Part shown: one piece after another, positions 33,901 through 41,770 of the stretch
How positions within the stretch are numbered: position 1 is the stretch's first letter
Layout: each line of letters begins with the position of its first letter
Assembly (NCBI RefSeq): GCF_023184515.1
Contig: NZ_JAAHBP010000014.1
Span: 124,001-188,000, forward strand
Direction: 5' to 3'
DNA length: 64,000 bases
Origin: Streptomyces sp. D2-8
GTDB taxonomy: Bacteria > Actinomycetota > Actinomycetes > Streptomycetales > Streptomycetaceae
The notes under the pieces: model-generated
The model's database searches: none
What the model saw: the letters and a program-made list of their open reading frames with translations, nothing else
What the model was told of the DNA's origin: nothing
Program-made: the position numbers and the translations under genes

Positions 33901-34858
33901 CCAGCACGCGGACCCGTTCGGCCCCGGCGCGAACGCGTCGCAGGGCCAGGGTCAGTTCGTCCGCCCGGACGTCTTCGGCACGCCGGGCGGTCGCCCCGAC
34001 TCGTCGTCCACATCGGGCCAGTACCCGGCGCCGCAGTCCTACGACAACGGCTCCACCGGGCAGTACCAGGACAACGGCTCGACCGGTCAGTACTCCGCCC
34101 CGCGCCAGGACAACGGCTCCACGGGCCAGTACCCGGCGCCCCGGCAGGACAGCAACTCGACGGGCCAGTACCCGGCTCAGCGCCAGGACAGCAACTCGAC
34201 CGGTCAGTACTCCGCCCCGCGCCAGGACAACGGCTCCGGGCGGCCCACCCTCCCGGGTCCGGCCACGTCGGCCGACCCCACGGGCACGGGCCAGTTCGAG
34301 CGGCCGCAGGCAGGCGGTGGCCGGGGCCCGGCCGATTTCGGCGCCCCGCGTCCGCCCGCCCCGCAGGCCCGGCCCGTCCGGCAGGAGCCCGAGGCCCTGC
34401 CGCCGGCGTCCGGTCCGGGCGACGGTCGTACGCCGCTGTACGACACGCTGGAGACCAACTGGTTCCACGGCCAGCAGGAGCAGCAGCAGCCGCAGAGCAA
34501 CGGCTCCGCTCCGGCCGCCCCACAGCAACCGCAGGGACCCACCGGTCCGCAGCGGTCCGCCCCCGCGAACTGGCGCACCTCACCGAACGACGACCTCGTC
34601 CGTCAGGCCGAGCGAGTCCGCCAGCCCGCCGCGGGTGGTGTCACCACCTCCGGCCTGCCGCGCCGAGTACCCCGGGCGAACCTCGTCCCGGGCACGGCGC
34701 AGCAGCAAACCCACCAGAGCGGTCCGCAGGTCTCGCGCGCGCCCGATGACGTGCGCGGCCGGCTGACCAATCTCCGTCGGGGAATCGCACAGGGTCGTCA
34801 GGCCGGGTCCACCCAGACCGGCAGCCACCCACGGCCCACTCACCAGCAGGAGCGTTAG
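30974..34858 (+). CDS. cvnA1: Conservon sensor kinase-like protein CvnA (first conservon)
   Basis: 1294 residues from the GTG at 30974. Cytoplasmic Pro/Gly-rich start, TM1 about 88-105, extracellular nitrate/nitrite-sensing-like domain (ATELSAALQEERDQSAGPLA; SSAKEYSSIQRAAFAAALP), TM2 about 400-422, HAMP, a DHp-like helix (FKLDHLATRMRRNGENLLVL, about 540), and HATPase_c with N-box HLLAELLENATSFSSP and G1 IHDTGIGLS. Residues 715-1294 are a disordered Gly/Gln/Pro tail with tandem repeats (34004-34238) and a conserved end (GGVTTSGLPRRVPRANLVPG). CvnA acts with B, C and D as a membrane complex (family knowledge). Gene name by analogy with S. coelicolor order. Confidence 0.92.
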   Translation: MQGRFKRDGNAAAEPEPHGGTGPMNGGPSPQHAQNQGPAGDGGERSGRPGTSAPSGSAGPSPALKPPTGPTGPGPRIALRNWRISTRLVSLLALPVVAATSLGALRIDQSMDDIQQLDNMKLLTDMTKQATELSAALQEERDQSAGPLAHGGKATDYTVKGLREKTDRAAENFREASEEVDNNSKDGNLRGIRDNLVQLVGELNNIAKIRNTAYEAKDNSTQTIEAYHRLIENLIDLSQDMAEATSNPDMIQRTRALAAFSSAKEYSSIQRAAFAAALPASNTTTGKLSPNDRLYAESALESQKSEIRSFKSIYGEDAAAELLKPIEDGGNSTIKATDTYARRALVSASGLAQQDKRSYRDWLDDSSTKIQQMKNIEHTLLEEMEQKARELRSATERDAIISGALILIVLGVSLVGAFVVARSMIRSLRRLEDTATKVASDRLPELVKQLSESDPQDVDTSVESVGVHSRDEIGRVAAAFDDVHREAVRLAAEQALLRGNVNAMFTNLSRRSQGLIQRQLSLISELESREADPDQLSSLFKLDHLATRMRRNGENLLVLAGEEPGRRWTRPVPLVDVLRAAASEVEQYERIELASVPTTEVAGRVVNDLVHLLAELLENATSFSSPQTKVKVTGHALPDGRVLIEIHDTGIGLSPEDLAAINERLASPPTVDVSVSRRMGLFVVGRLSQRHGIRIQLRPSDSGGTTALVMLPVDVAQGGRKPQPKQPGQPQVGGGPAAAQAAAGAAAARRAAGSGQGGGALGAGASGGAFGGGASGGGRLGPGQSPRAALPGRDADGGRPGAPGGARGPQGPGTSSFEQSGPSQGRPAPAGAGAGAGAGFGQQAPGAPQGLQAAGTNGPQGQDAFGGGRSRKKQGGNSEQGKGRRPQLPPRGGPRAELPGGDSQPRVPSWSDENAQPPVPRASLDTPRGHEEPDASRTSSLPRVDDRQGPGSTTEMPAVPRDDRQGFGSPTDFGAPQHADPFGPGANASQGQGQFVRPDVFGTPGGRPDSSSTSGQYPAPQSYDNGSTGQYQDNGSTGQYSAPRQDNGSTGQYPAPRQDSNSTGQYPAQRQDSNSTGQYSAPRQDNGSGRPTLPGPATSADPTGTGQFERPQAGGGRGPADFGAPRPPAPQARPVRQEPEALPPASGPGDGRTPLYDTLETNWFHGQQEQQQPQSNGSAPAAPQQPQGPTGPQRSAPANWRTSPNDDLVRQAERVRQPAAGGVTTSGLPRRVPRANLVPGTAQQQTHQSGPQVSRAPDDVRGRLTNLRRGIAQGRQAGSTQTGSHPRPTHQQER
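34004..34238 (+). repeat. Tandem coding repeats in CvnA1 tail
   Basis: About six units of the pattern GQY-(S/P)AP-RQD-NGST, from SSTSGQYPAPQ to APRQDNGSG. Unit length is 11-13 codons with one shorter unit, so it is an in-frame minisatellite encoding a Gln/Ser/Tyr-rich linker. Confidence 0.85.
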
Positions 34859-35281
34859 TTGAGTCCGATGAGCCAGGCGGCACAGAACCTCAACTGGTTG
34901 ATCACCAACTTCGTGGACAACACCCCCGGGGTGTCCCACACCGTCGTCGTGTCCGCCGACGGTCTCCTCCTGGCGATGTCGGAGGGCTTCCCGCGCGACC
35001 GCGCGGACCAGCTCGCGGCCGTCGCCTCCGGCCTGACGTCGCTGACGGCGGGCGCTTCCCGGATCTTCGAGGGCGGTGACGTCGCGCAAACGGTCGTGGA
35101 GATGGAACGAGGGTTCCTCTTCCTCATGTCCGTCTCGGACGGCTCGTCCCTGGCCGTACTCGCCCACCCCGAGTGCGACATCGGCCTCGTCGGCTACGAG
35201 ATGGCGCTCCTGGTCGACCGCGCGGGCGCGGTCCTCACCCCCGACCTGCGAGCTGAGCTCCAAGGCAGTCTGCTCCACTGA
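34859..35281 (+). CDS. cvnB1: Conservon roadblock/LC7 protein CvnB
   Basis: 140 residues. Roadblock/LC7 (MglB-like) fold: VSHTVVVSADGLLLAMSEGF, LAAVASGLTSLTAGASRIFE, LFLMSVSDGSSLAVLAHPEC. The TTG at 34859 directly after the cvnA1 stop is chosen because AGGAG sits 6 bases upstream and the second conservon has GTG at the same place; the ATG three codons on is 15 bases from that site. MglB relatives act on Ras-like GTPases, matching partner CvnD. Confidence 0.93.
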   Translation: MSPMSQAAQNLNWLITNFVDNTPGVSHTVVVSADGLLLAMSEGFPRDRADQLAAVASGLTSLTAGASRIFEGGDVAQTVVEMERGFLFLMSVSDGSSLAVLAHPECDIGLVGYEMALLVDRAGAVLTPDLRAELQGSLLH

Positions 35282-35390
35282 TCGGCCCCGGCACCACCCG
35301 TCTCACCACATCACCGTCCGGCTGCCACATACCCCACACAGGCCCCGTCAGACGGCTGCTGACCGACTTGCTGTCCCGCCCGGAGGACTC

Positions 35391-35786
35391 ATGACCCCGC
35401 CCACCGCCTCTCATGATCCGTACGCGGAGCCGTACGAGGACGAGGGCGACCAGCCGCTGGTCCGGCCCTACGCCATGACCGGCGGCCGGACCCGGCCGCG
35501 CTACCAGCTGGCCATCGAGGCACTGATCAGTACGACCGCGGACCCCGCCGCGCTCATGGGACTGCTCCCGGAGCACCAGCGGATCTGCCACCTGTGCCGT
35601 GAGGTGAAGTCGGTGGCCGAGGTCTCGGCGCTGCTCAACATGCCGCTGGGGGTGGCCCGGATCCTGGTCGCGGACCTCGCCGAGGCCGGTCTCGTCGCGA
35701 TCCACCAGCCGGGCGGCGACGACGCCACCGGCGCCCCGGACGTGACACTGCTCGAAAGGGTGCTCAGTGGACTTCGCAAGCTCTGA
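35391..35786 (+). CDS. cvnC1: Conservon DUF742 protein CvnC
   Basis: 131 residues from the ATG at 35391, with CGGAGGAC upstream. DUF742 core: LVRPYAMTGGRTRPRYQLAI, EHQRICHLCREVKSVAEVSA, PLGVARILVADLAEAGLVAI, a winged-helix-like fold with a CHLC pair. The last 20 bases overlap cvnD1, giving tight coupling. Confidence 0.94.
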   Translation: MTPPTASHDPYAEPYEDEGDQPLVRPYAMTGGRTRPRYQLAIEALISTTADPAALMGLLPEHQRICHLCREVKSVAEVSALLNMPLGVARILVADLAEAGLVAIHQPGGDDATGAPDVTLLERVLSGLRKL

Positions 35787-36342
35787 CGCGGGGCGGTCCA
35801 CCACCTCCGCGAAGATAGTGGTGGCGGGCGGCTTCGGCGTGGGCAAGACCACGTTCGTGGGTGCCGTCTCGGAGATCAACCCGCTGCGCACCGAGGCCGT
35901 GATGACCTCCGCCAGCGCGGGCATCGACGACCTGACCCACACCGGGGACAAGACCACCACCACGGTGGCCATGGACTTCGGCCGTATCACCCTGGACCAG
36001 GACTTGATCCTGTACCTCTTCGGTACGCCCGGTCAGGACCGCTTCTGGTTCATGTGGGACGACCTGGTGCGCGGCGCCATCGGCGCGGTGGTACTCGTGG
36101 ACACCCGGCGCCTGGCCGACTGTTTCCCGGCCGTCGACTACTTCGAGAACTCGGGTCTGCCGTTCGTCGTCGCGCTCAACGGTTTCGACGGACAGCAGCC
36201 CTACCAGCCCGAAGAGGTGCGCGAGGCGCTGCAGATCGGACCCGACACCCCGATCATCACCACCGACGCCCGGCACCGGGCCGATGCGAAGAGTGCCCTG
36301 ATCACGCTGGTCGAGCACGCTTTGATGGCACGGCTGAGGTAG
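35767..36342 (+). CDS. cvnD1: Conservon Ras-like GTPase CvnD
   Basis: 191 residues, GTG inside the end of cvnC1. P-loop GGFGVGKTTFVGA, switch/G3 LFGTPGQDRFWFMWDD, and G4 position ALNGFDGQQ (NGFD rather than NKxD), as in MglA/Cvn GTPases. Expected to bind GTP and transmit the CvnA signal. Its central part is nearly identical in DNA to cvnD2 (see 41110-41691). Confidence 0.94.
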   Translation: MDFASSDAGRSTTSAKIVVAGGFGVGKTTFVGAVSEINPLRTEAVMTSASAGIDDLTHTGDKTTTTVAMDFGRITLDQDLILYLFGTPGQDRFWFMWDDLVRGAIGAVVLVDTRRLADCFPAVDYFENSGLPFVVALNGFDGQQPYQPEEVREALQIGPDTPIITTDARHRADAKSALITLVEHALMARLR

Positions 36343-36500
36343 CACCCAATCCTGAACCGCCATACGGCAGTTGTCGTAGATACACCGGAGCCGGCTGTGT
36401 CCTTTGACACGGTCGGCCAAGGTGTTCATAACGTTTCGGCAGAGGAATCGGGTGGTACGGCCACGCGTCGCGCACACCCGGTCTCGCTGCGCGCACAATC

Positions 36501-36520
36501 GCCCCGCCTTTTGGCGGGGC
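36501..36520 (+). terminator. Terminator of conservon 1
   Basis: GCCCCGCC-TTTT-GGCGGGGC followed by TCGCTCTTT, 158 bases after cvnD1. The remaining sequence to 36717 contains no gene and holds the presumed cvnA2 promoter region. Confidence 0.75.
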
Positions 36521-36717
36521 TCGCTCTTTATGACCGTTTTATCTGGGGCTTACATCACGTCGATTCCCCGCCCCGGACTGTTTGGAAGAGCGCAGGTCGT
36601 CGTGCTGGAATGCCTGAACTGCCCAATAGTCAATGACGTGACCGTCCGTCGCTGGCGTCTGGGCGCTGAACACTGCGGCACAACGTTGGTGCCGACCGCC
36701 GAGAGGTTGTTGGTCGA

Positions 36718-39700
36718 GTGAGGCGAAGCAAGAACAGTCCCGAGCCGTCGGCCCGGGGCAACTTCACCCCGCCGCCGCGCACAGCGGCGCCCGCCCCCGT
36801 GCCCGGTTCGGAACCGACGGCCGCGCCCGCCGAGAGCGGCGGCCGTCTCTCCCCGCGCAACTGGCGCGTGGCGACCAGGCTCAACGCGATCCTGCTCATA
36901 CCCGTGCTGGTCGGCCTCGTCATGGGCGGCTTCCAGGTGAAGAGCTCGATCGACACCTGGCAGGAGGCCGAGGACGCGGAGAACACCGCGCGCCTGGTCC
37001 GCGCCTCGCTGCTCTACGCCAACGCCCTCTACATCGAACGTGACGCCTCGGCGGCGCCCCTGCTGAAGGGCAGCGCCCAGACCGCCCAGGACAAGGCGAC
37101 CGTCACCCAGGTCCGCAAGGACACCGACGAGGCGTCCGACGCCTTCGACGCCGCGGCCCAGAACATGCCGGCCAAGCCCGGCCTGGAGCGCCGGCTGAAG
37201 CTGTTCCGCGAGGCGGAGCCCAAGCTGGCCACCCTGCGCCAGGTCGCCTACACCTCCAAGCTCAAGGGCGTCCAGACCGAAGAGGGCTACGTCGAGGTCG
37301 CCCACCCGCTGACGGAGTTCGCCAACGAGCTCGGCCTCGGCACCGGCAACATCACCAGCTACGGCCGGACCGTGTACGCCATCGAGCTCACCAAGGCGGC
37401 CCTGTCGCTGCAGCGCTCCATCGGCATGCACATCCTGGTGAAGCCGGGCCCGGACGACGGCAACCTGGCCAGCCAGCGCATCGCCCTCTCCTCGTACGCC
37501 TACCTCGAGCGCATCGCCGTGCAGGAGTACATCGGCGGCGGCACCGAGCAGGACGCGGCCAAGCTCAAGGCGGCCGAGGCCAAGATCAAGGCCGACGGTG
37601 CCGCGATGGCCCGGGAGGCCAAGGGCAAGAACCCGGACTACGTCCCGCCGCCGGCCAACCCGACGACGATGGTCTCGGCCGTGGCGACGCTGCAGAGCAC
37701 GGACCCCAGTGCCCGTGCCGCCCTCGCCCAGCGGGGCATCACCGCCGAGAACTGGTGGGCGGTCAACACGCTCAAGTTCGACGCGTACGAGAAGATCGAG
37801 ACAGACCTGGCCGACAAGGCCGTGAGCGAAGCGTCCGACATCGCCGACGACGCCCAGCGTGACGCCTACATCACCGGTGCCGCCGTCGTGGTCGCCCTGC
37901 TCCTGGCCTTCATCCTGGCCGGCGCGGTGGCCCGCCAGATGAGCCGCTCGATGCGCCAGCTGCGCAACGCCGCCTTCGGCATCGCCGAGCAGCGCCTGCC
38001 GATGCTGGTCGACCAGCTCTCCCGCACCGACCCCGGCCGCGTCGACACCCGCGTCCAGGCCATCCCGATCAGCACCACCGACGAGATCGGCGAGGTCGCC
38101 CGCGCCTTCGACCAGGTCCACCGCGAGGCCGTCCGGCTCGCCGCCGAGCAGGCCCTGCTGCGGGGCAACATCAACGCGATCTTCACCAACCTGTCGCGCC
38201 GCAACCAGTCGCTGATCGAGGGCCAGCTGACCCTGATCACCGACCTGGAGAACAACGAGGCCGACCCGGACCAGCTGGAGAACCTCTTCCGCCTGGACCA
38301 CCTCGCGACCCGTATGCGCCGCAACGGCGAGAACCTCCTCGTCCTCGCCGGCGAGGAGCCCGGCCGCCGCTGGGACCAGCCGGTGCCGCTGGTCGACGTG
38401 CTGCGCGCCGCCTCCTCCGAGGTGGAGCAGTACGAGCGCATCGAGCTGTCCGGCGTCCCGGAGGCCGAGATCCACGGCCGTGCCGTGACCGACCTCGTGC
38501 ACCTGCTCGCCGAGCTGCTGGAGAACGCGACGACGTTCTCCTCCCCGCAGACCAAGGTCCGCGTGACCGCCACCCGTCTCCCCGACGGCCGGGTCATGGT
38601 CGAGATCCACGACAAGGGCATCGGCCTCACCGCCGAGGACTTCGCGGACATCAACCACAAGCTGGCCAACCCGCCGACGGTGGACGCCGCGATCTCGCAG
38701 CGTATGGGCCTGTTCGTGGTCGGCCGGCTGTCCGACCGGCACGGCATCCGCGTGCAGCTGCGCCCCTCGGGCGAGCAGGCCGGCACGACCTCGCTGGTCA
38801 TGCTGCCGGACGCGATCACCCACGGTGGTGGCGGCGAGCAGCACGTGGACCGCGACGAGTTCACCGTCTCGCAGATCATCCCGGAGCAGAACTTCGGCGG
38901 CGAGAACTTCGGCCAGCCCATGCGCACGGCCGCGGAGCTCGGCTTCGACGACAGCCGCTACTCCGACGTCCCCGACGACATACGCGAGCTGGACCCCGTC
39001 GGCCGCTCGCTGATGCGTGAGGAGCGCCGGGCGGCCCTGGAGACCCAGTCGAACGAGCAGCCCGCGCTGCCCGGGCAGAGCAACCAGGAGCCCACACAGG
39101 CGACCGGGTACCGCGACGAGTACAACGGGCAGCAGGGTTACGACGCCGGTCAGGCCTACGACACCGGCCAGAGCGGCTACCCGGAGCAGCAGCAGCCGTC
39201 GTCGTACGACCGTCAGGCGCCGTACGAGGAGCAGCAGCCGTCGTACGACGAGCAGCGGCACACGGCGTACGAGGAGCCGCAGCGCCCTGCGTACGACGAG
39301 CAGTACTACGCGCCGAACGGCGGTCTGCCGCAGAACGACACCTTCTCGCCGAACGGCGGCTATCCCGAGCCCTCCTATGCGGAGCCGGCTCAGGAGGAGC
39401 CCTCGGCGCCGGGTGCGGGCGGGCAGGGCGGTTTCGCCGCCTTCGAGCAGCGGCGTCACCAGGATGACTGGCCACAGCAGGACGGTTACCAGAACGGCTA
39501 CCCGAGCCAGTACCCTTCTCAAGCCCCGGAAACGGAATCTGCGCAGGCCGCTGACGCAAGTGAGCGGGACCGCGTAGGCTTCGACCGTCCGGAATCGGGC
39601 CCCTCCGCCGCTCACACGATGACCGACGCCGGGCTTCCCCGTCGTGGATCGACCGCGAGCGGTGCGAACGGTACCGGTGGCGCACGGCAGGTGAGCCAGG

Positions 39701-40026
39701 AGCCGTCGGCCTCCGCCCCGGAGAACAACGGCGACGACTGGCGCTCGGCCAACGACGAGCGGTGGCAGCAGGCCTCGCAGCTCCGGAAGCCCAAGGCGGG
39801 CGGGGTCACCTCCTCCGGCCTGCCGAGGCGGGTGCCCAAGGCCAACCTGATCGAGGGTGCCGCCGAAAGCACCCACCAGGGAGGCCCACAGGTCTCCCGC
39901 GCCCCGGAGGACGTCCGGGGCAGGCTGAGCAACCTGCGTCGAGGCGTCCAGCGCGGACGCAGCGCAGGCAGTGAAACGAACGGCCAGGGCTTCGGTCCTG
40001 ACAGCACCTACAACCAGGAGCGTTAG
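36718..40026 (+). CDS. cvnA2: Conservon sensor kinase-like protein CvnA (second conservon)
   Basis: 1102 residues, GTG at 36718. Same layout as the first copy: TM1 about 55-75 (LNAILLIPVLVGLVMGGF), extracellular helical sensor, TM2 about 385-403 (AAVVVALLLAFILAGAV), HAMP, DHp-like FRLDHLATRMRRNGENLLVL, HATPase_c (LLAELLENATTFSSP, IHDKGIGLT), then a Tyr/Gln/Glu-rich tail (repeats of SYDEQ, AYEEP type) and the conserved GGVTSSGLPRRVPKANLIEG end. Sensor domain and tail differ strongly from the first CvnA, the catalytic core little, so the copies likely sense different inputs. Confidence 0.92.
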   Translation: MRRSKNSPEPSARGNFTPPPRTAAPAPVPGSEPTAAPAESGGRLSPRNWRVATRLNAILLIPVLVGLVMGGFQVKSSIDTWQEAEDAENTARLVRASLLYANALYIERDASAAPLLKGSAQTAQDKATVTQVRKDTDEASDAFDAAAQNMPAKPGLERRLKLFREAEPKLATLRQVAYTSKLKGVQTEEGYVEVAHPLTEFANELGLGTGNITSYGRTVYAIELTKAALSLQRSIGMHILVKPGPDDGNLASQRIALSSYAYLERIAVQEYIGGGTEQDAAKLKAAEAKIKADGAAMAREAKGKNPDYVPPPANPTTMVSAVATLQSTDPSARAALAQRGITAENWWAVNTLKFDAYEKIETDLADKAVSEASDIADDAQRDAYITGAAVVVALLLAFILAGAVARQMSRSMRQLRNAAFGIAEQRLPMLVDQLSRTDPGRVDTRVQAIPISTTDEIGEVARAFDQVHREAVRLAAEQALLRGNINAIFTNLSRRNQSLIEGQLTLITDLENNEADPDQLENLFRLDHLATRMRRNGENLLVLAGEEPGRRWDQPVPLVDVLRAASSEVEQYERIELSGVPEAEIHGRAVTDLVHLLAELLENATTFSSPQTKVRVTATRLPDGRVMVEIHDKGIGLTAEDFADINHKLANPPTVDAAISQRMGLFVVGRLSDRHGIRVQLRPSGEQAGTTSLVMLPDAITHGGGGEQHVDRDEFTVSQIIPEQNFGGENFGQPMRTAAELGFDDSRYSDVPDDIRELDPVGRSLMREERRAALETQSNEQPALPGQSNQEPTQATGYRDEYNGQQGYDAGQAYDTGQSGYPEQQQPSSYDRQAPYEEQQPSYDEQRHTAYEEPQRPAYDEQYYAPNGGLPQNDTFSPNGGYPEPSYAEPAQEEPSAPGAGGQGGFAAFEQRRHQDDWPQQDGYQNGYPSQYPSQAPETESAQAADASERDRVGFDRPESGPSAAHTMTDAGLPRRGSTASGANGTGGARQVSQEPSASAPENNGDDWRSANDERWQQASQLRKPKAGGVTSSGLPRRVPKANLIEGAAESTHQGGPQVSRAPEDVRGRLSNLRRGVQRGRSAGSETNGQGFGPDSTYNQER

Positions 40027-40027
40027 T

Positions 40028-40450
40028 GTGAGCCCGATGAGCCAGGCGGCACAGAACCTGAACTGGTTGATCACCAACTTCGTGGACAACACCCCGGGGG
40101 TGTCCCACACGGTGGTGGTCTCCGCCGACGGACTCCTTCTGGCGATGTCCGAAGGCTTCCCCCGTGACCGCGCCGACCAGCTCGCGGCCGTCGCCTCCGG
40201 TCTGACGTCGCTGACGGCGGGCGCTTCCCGGATCTTCGAGGGAGGCGCCGTGAACCAGACCGTTGTGGAGATGGAGCGGGGATTCCTCTTCATCATGTCC
40301 GTATCCGACGGTTCGTCGCTCGCCGTTCTCGCACATCCGGAGGCGGACATCGGTCTCATCGGGTACGAGATGGCGCTGCTGGTCGACCGAGCCGGTACGG
40401 TCCTGACACCGGACCTTCGTGCAGAGCTCCAGGGGAGCCTGCTCAACTAA
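40028..40450 (+). CDS. cvnB2: Conservon roadblock/LC7 protein CvnB
   Basis: 140 residues, GTG at 40028 one base after the cvnA2 stop, with AGGAG 7 bases upstream. Nearly the same protein as cvnB1 (SQAAQNLNWLITNFVDNTPG; SGLTSLTAGASRIFEGG), differing at scattered positions such as LFIMSVSDG for LFLMSVSDG. Confidence 0.93.
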   Translation: MSPMSQAAQNLNWLITNFVDNTPGVSHTVVVSADGLLLAMSEGFPRDRADQLAAVASGLTSLTAGASRIFEGGAVNQTVVEMERGFLFIMSVSDGSSLAVLAHPEADIGLIGYEMALLVDRAGTVLTPDLRAELQGSLLN

Positions 40451-40544
40451 CAGACGGACGGTGCGTTTTGGCGTCCCGTGGCCGTAAGGTTTCGGGACGC
40501 GGCTCCACAGCGATGGGTGCCAGGCACAGTCGGAGGAGGAGAAA

Positions 40545-41129
40545 GTGGCAACACCCCCAGGCGGTTCGTCTTCGGGCAACTGGTCGTACGGTCCTGCCCA
40601 GGGCCAGGGCGACGGTGGTCAGAACCCGAACCGTTACAACTTCCCCTCCGCACCGAGCCACCGGCAGCCGTACGCGCCGCAGGGCCCCGGCCCGTCGCCG
40701 TACGACCAGCCGCCGGCCCCGCGTATCCAACCTGTGCAGCCGCAGCGCCGCAACCCCGAGCCGGCGCCCGGCGGAGCGTCGAACAACCACAATCCGCTGG
40801 TGCGTCCGTACGCCATGACCGGCGGCCGGACCCGCCCGCGCTACCAGCTCGCCATCGAGGCACTGGTGCACACCACTGCGCAGCCGCACCAGATGCAGGG
40901 CCAGTTGCCCGAGCATCAGCGGATCTGCAACCTCTGCCGGGAAATCAAGTCGGTCGCCGAGATCTCGGCGCTCCTCACGATCCCTCTCGGCGTGGCCAGG
41001 ATCCTCGTCGCCGACTTGGCGGAGGCGGGACTGGTCGCCATCCATCAGCCCGGCGGCGACGAGAACGCCGGCGGCCAGCCAGACGTGACACTGCTCGAAA
41101 GGGTGCTCAGTGGACTTCGCAAGCTCTAG
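40545..41129 (+). CDS. cvnC2: Conservon DUF742 protein CvnC with N-terminal extension
   Basis: 194 residues, GTG with GGAGGAG upstream. The C-terminal 115 residues match cvnC1 (LVRPYAMTGGRTRPRYQLAI; EHQRICNLCREIKSVAEISA). The first 80 residues are a Pro/Gln/Tyr-rich disordered extension (YGPAQGQGDGGQNPN, PYAPQGPGPSPYDQPP), mostly lacking in cvnC1. Overlaps cvnD2 by 20 bases. Confidence 0.94.
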   Translation: MATPPGGSSSGNWSYGPAQGQGDGGQNPNRYNFPSAPSHRQPYAPQGPGPSPYDQPPAPRIQPVQPQRRNPEPAPGGASNNHNPLVRPYAMTGGRTRPRYQLAIEALVHTTAQPHQMQGQLPEHQRICNLCREIKSVAEISALLTIPLGVARILVADLAEAGLVAIHQPGGDENAGGQPDVTLLERVLSGLRKL

Positions 41130-41691
41130 CGGAGGGCCTTCCCGCTCCACCACGTCCGCGAAGATCGTGGTGGCTGGCGGCTTCGGCGTGGGCAAGACCA
41201 CGTTCGTGGGTGCCGTCTCGGAGATCAATCCGCTGCGCACGGAGGCCGTGATGACGTCCGCTTCGGCGGGCATCGACGACCTCACCCACACCGGGGACAA
41301 GACCACCACCACGGTGGCCATGGACTTCGGCCGTATCACCCTGGACCAGGACCTGATCCTGTACCTCTTCGGTACGCCCGGTCAGGACCGCTTCTGGTTC
41401 ATGTGGGACGACCTGGTGCGCGGCGCCATCGGCGCGATCGTGCTGGTCGACACGAGGAGGCTCGCCGACTGCTTCCCCGCCGTCGACTACTTCGAGAACA
41501 GCGGCCTGCCGTTCGTCATCGCGCTGAACGGCTTCGACGGCCAGCAGCCGTACACGCCGGACGAGGTCCGGGAAGCCCTCCAGATCGGTCCCGACACCCC
41601 GATCATCACCACCGACGCCCGCCACCGGGCCGACGCGAAGTCGGCGCTGATCACGCTGGTGGAGCATGCGCTGATGGCACGGCTGCGGTAA
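41110..41691 (+). CDS. cvnD2: Conservon Ras-like GTPase CvnD
   Basis: 193 residues, GTG start within cvnC2. Same GTPase motifs as cvnD1 (GGFGVGKTTF, TPGQDR, NGFD). Differs mainly by a few N-terminal residues (SSGGPSRSTTSAKI) and scattered conservative changes. Ends the second conservon; 79 bases separate it from the NACHT gene. Confidence 0.94.
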   Translation: MDFASSSGGPSRSTTSAKIVVAGGFGVGKTTFVGAVSEINPLRTEAVMTSASAGIDDLTHTGDKTTTTVAMDFGRITLDQDLILYLFGTPGQDRFWFMWDDLVRGAIGAIVLVDTRRLADCFPAVDYFENSGLPFVIALNGFDGQQPYTPDEVREALQIGPDTPIITTDARHRADAKSALITLVEHALMARLR

Positions 41692-41770
41692 TCGCCGTCT
41701 CTGTCTTGCGGCCCTCGTTCCTCCTGTGGGAGGAGTGGGGGCCGCAGTGTTCTTGCTGGGAGGGGGCGCG

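Noticed and set aside
34004..34238. CRISPR array
   Set aside because: Units are contiguous, in frame and code for the CvnA1 tail; no unique spacers.
30971..34528. 1185-residue minus-strand frame opposite cvnA1
   Set aside because: Shadow of the third-position G+C bias; the plus-strand CvnA with kinase motifs is the gene.
36550..40446. 1298-residue minus-strand frame opposite cvnA2/cvnB2
   Set aside because: Its Val/Leu/Arg-rich text mirrors CvnA2 and it spans two real genes; no start signal.
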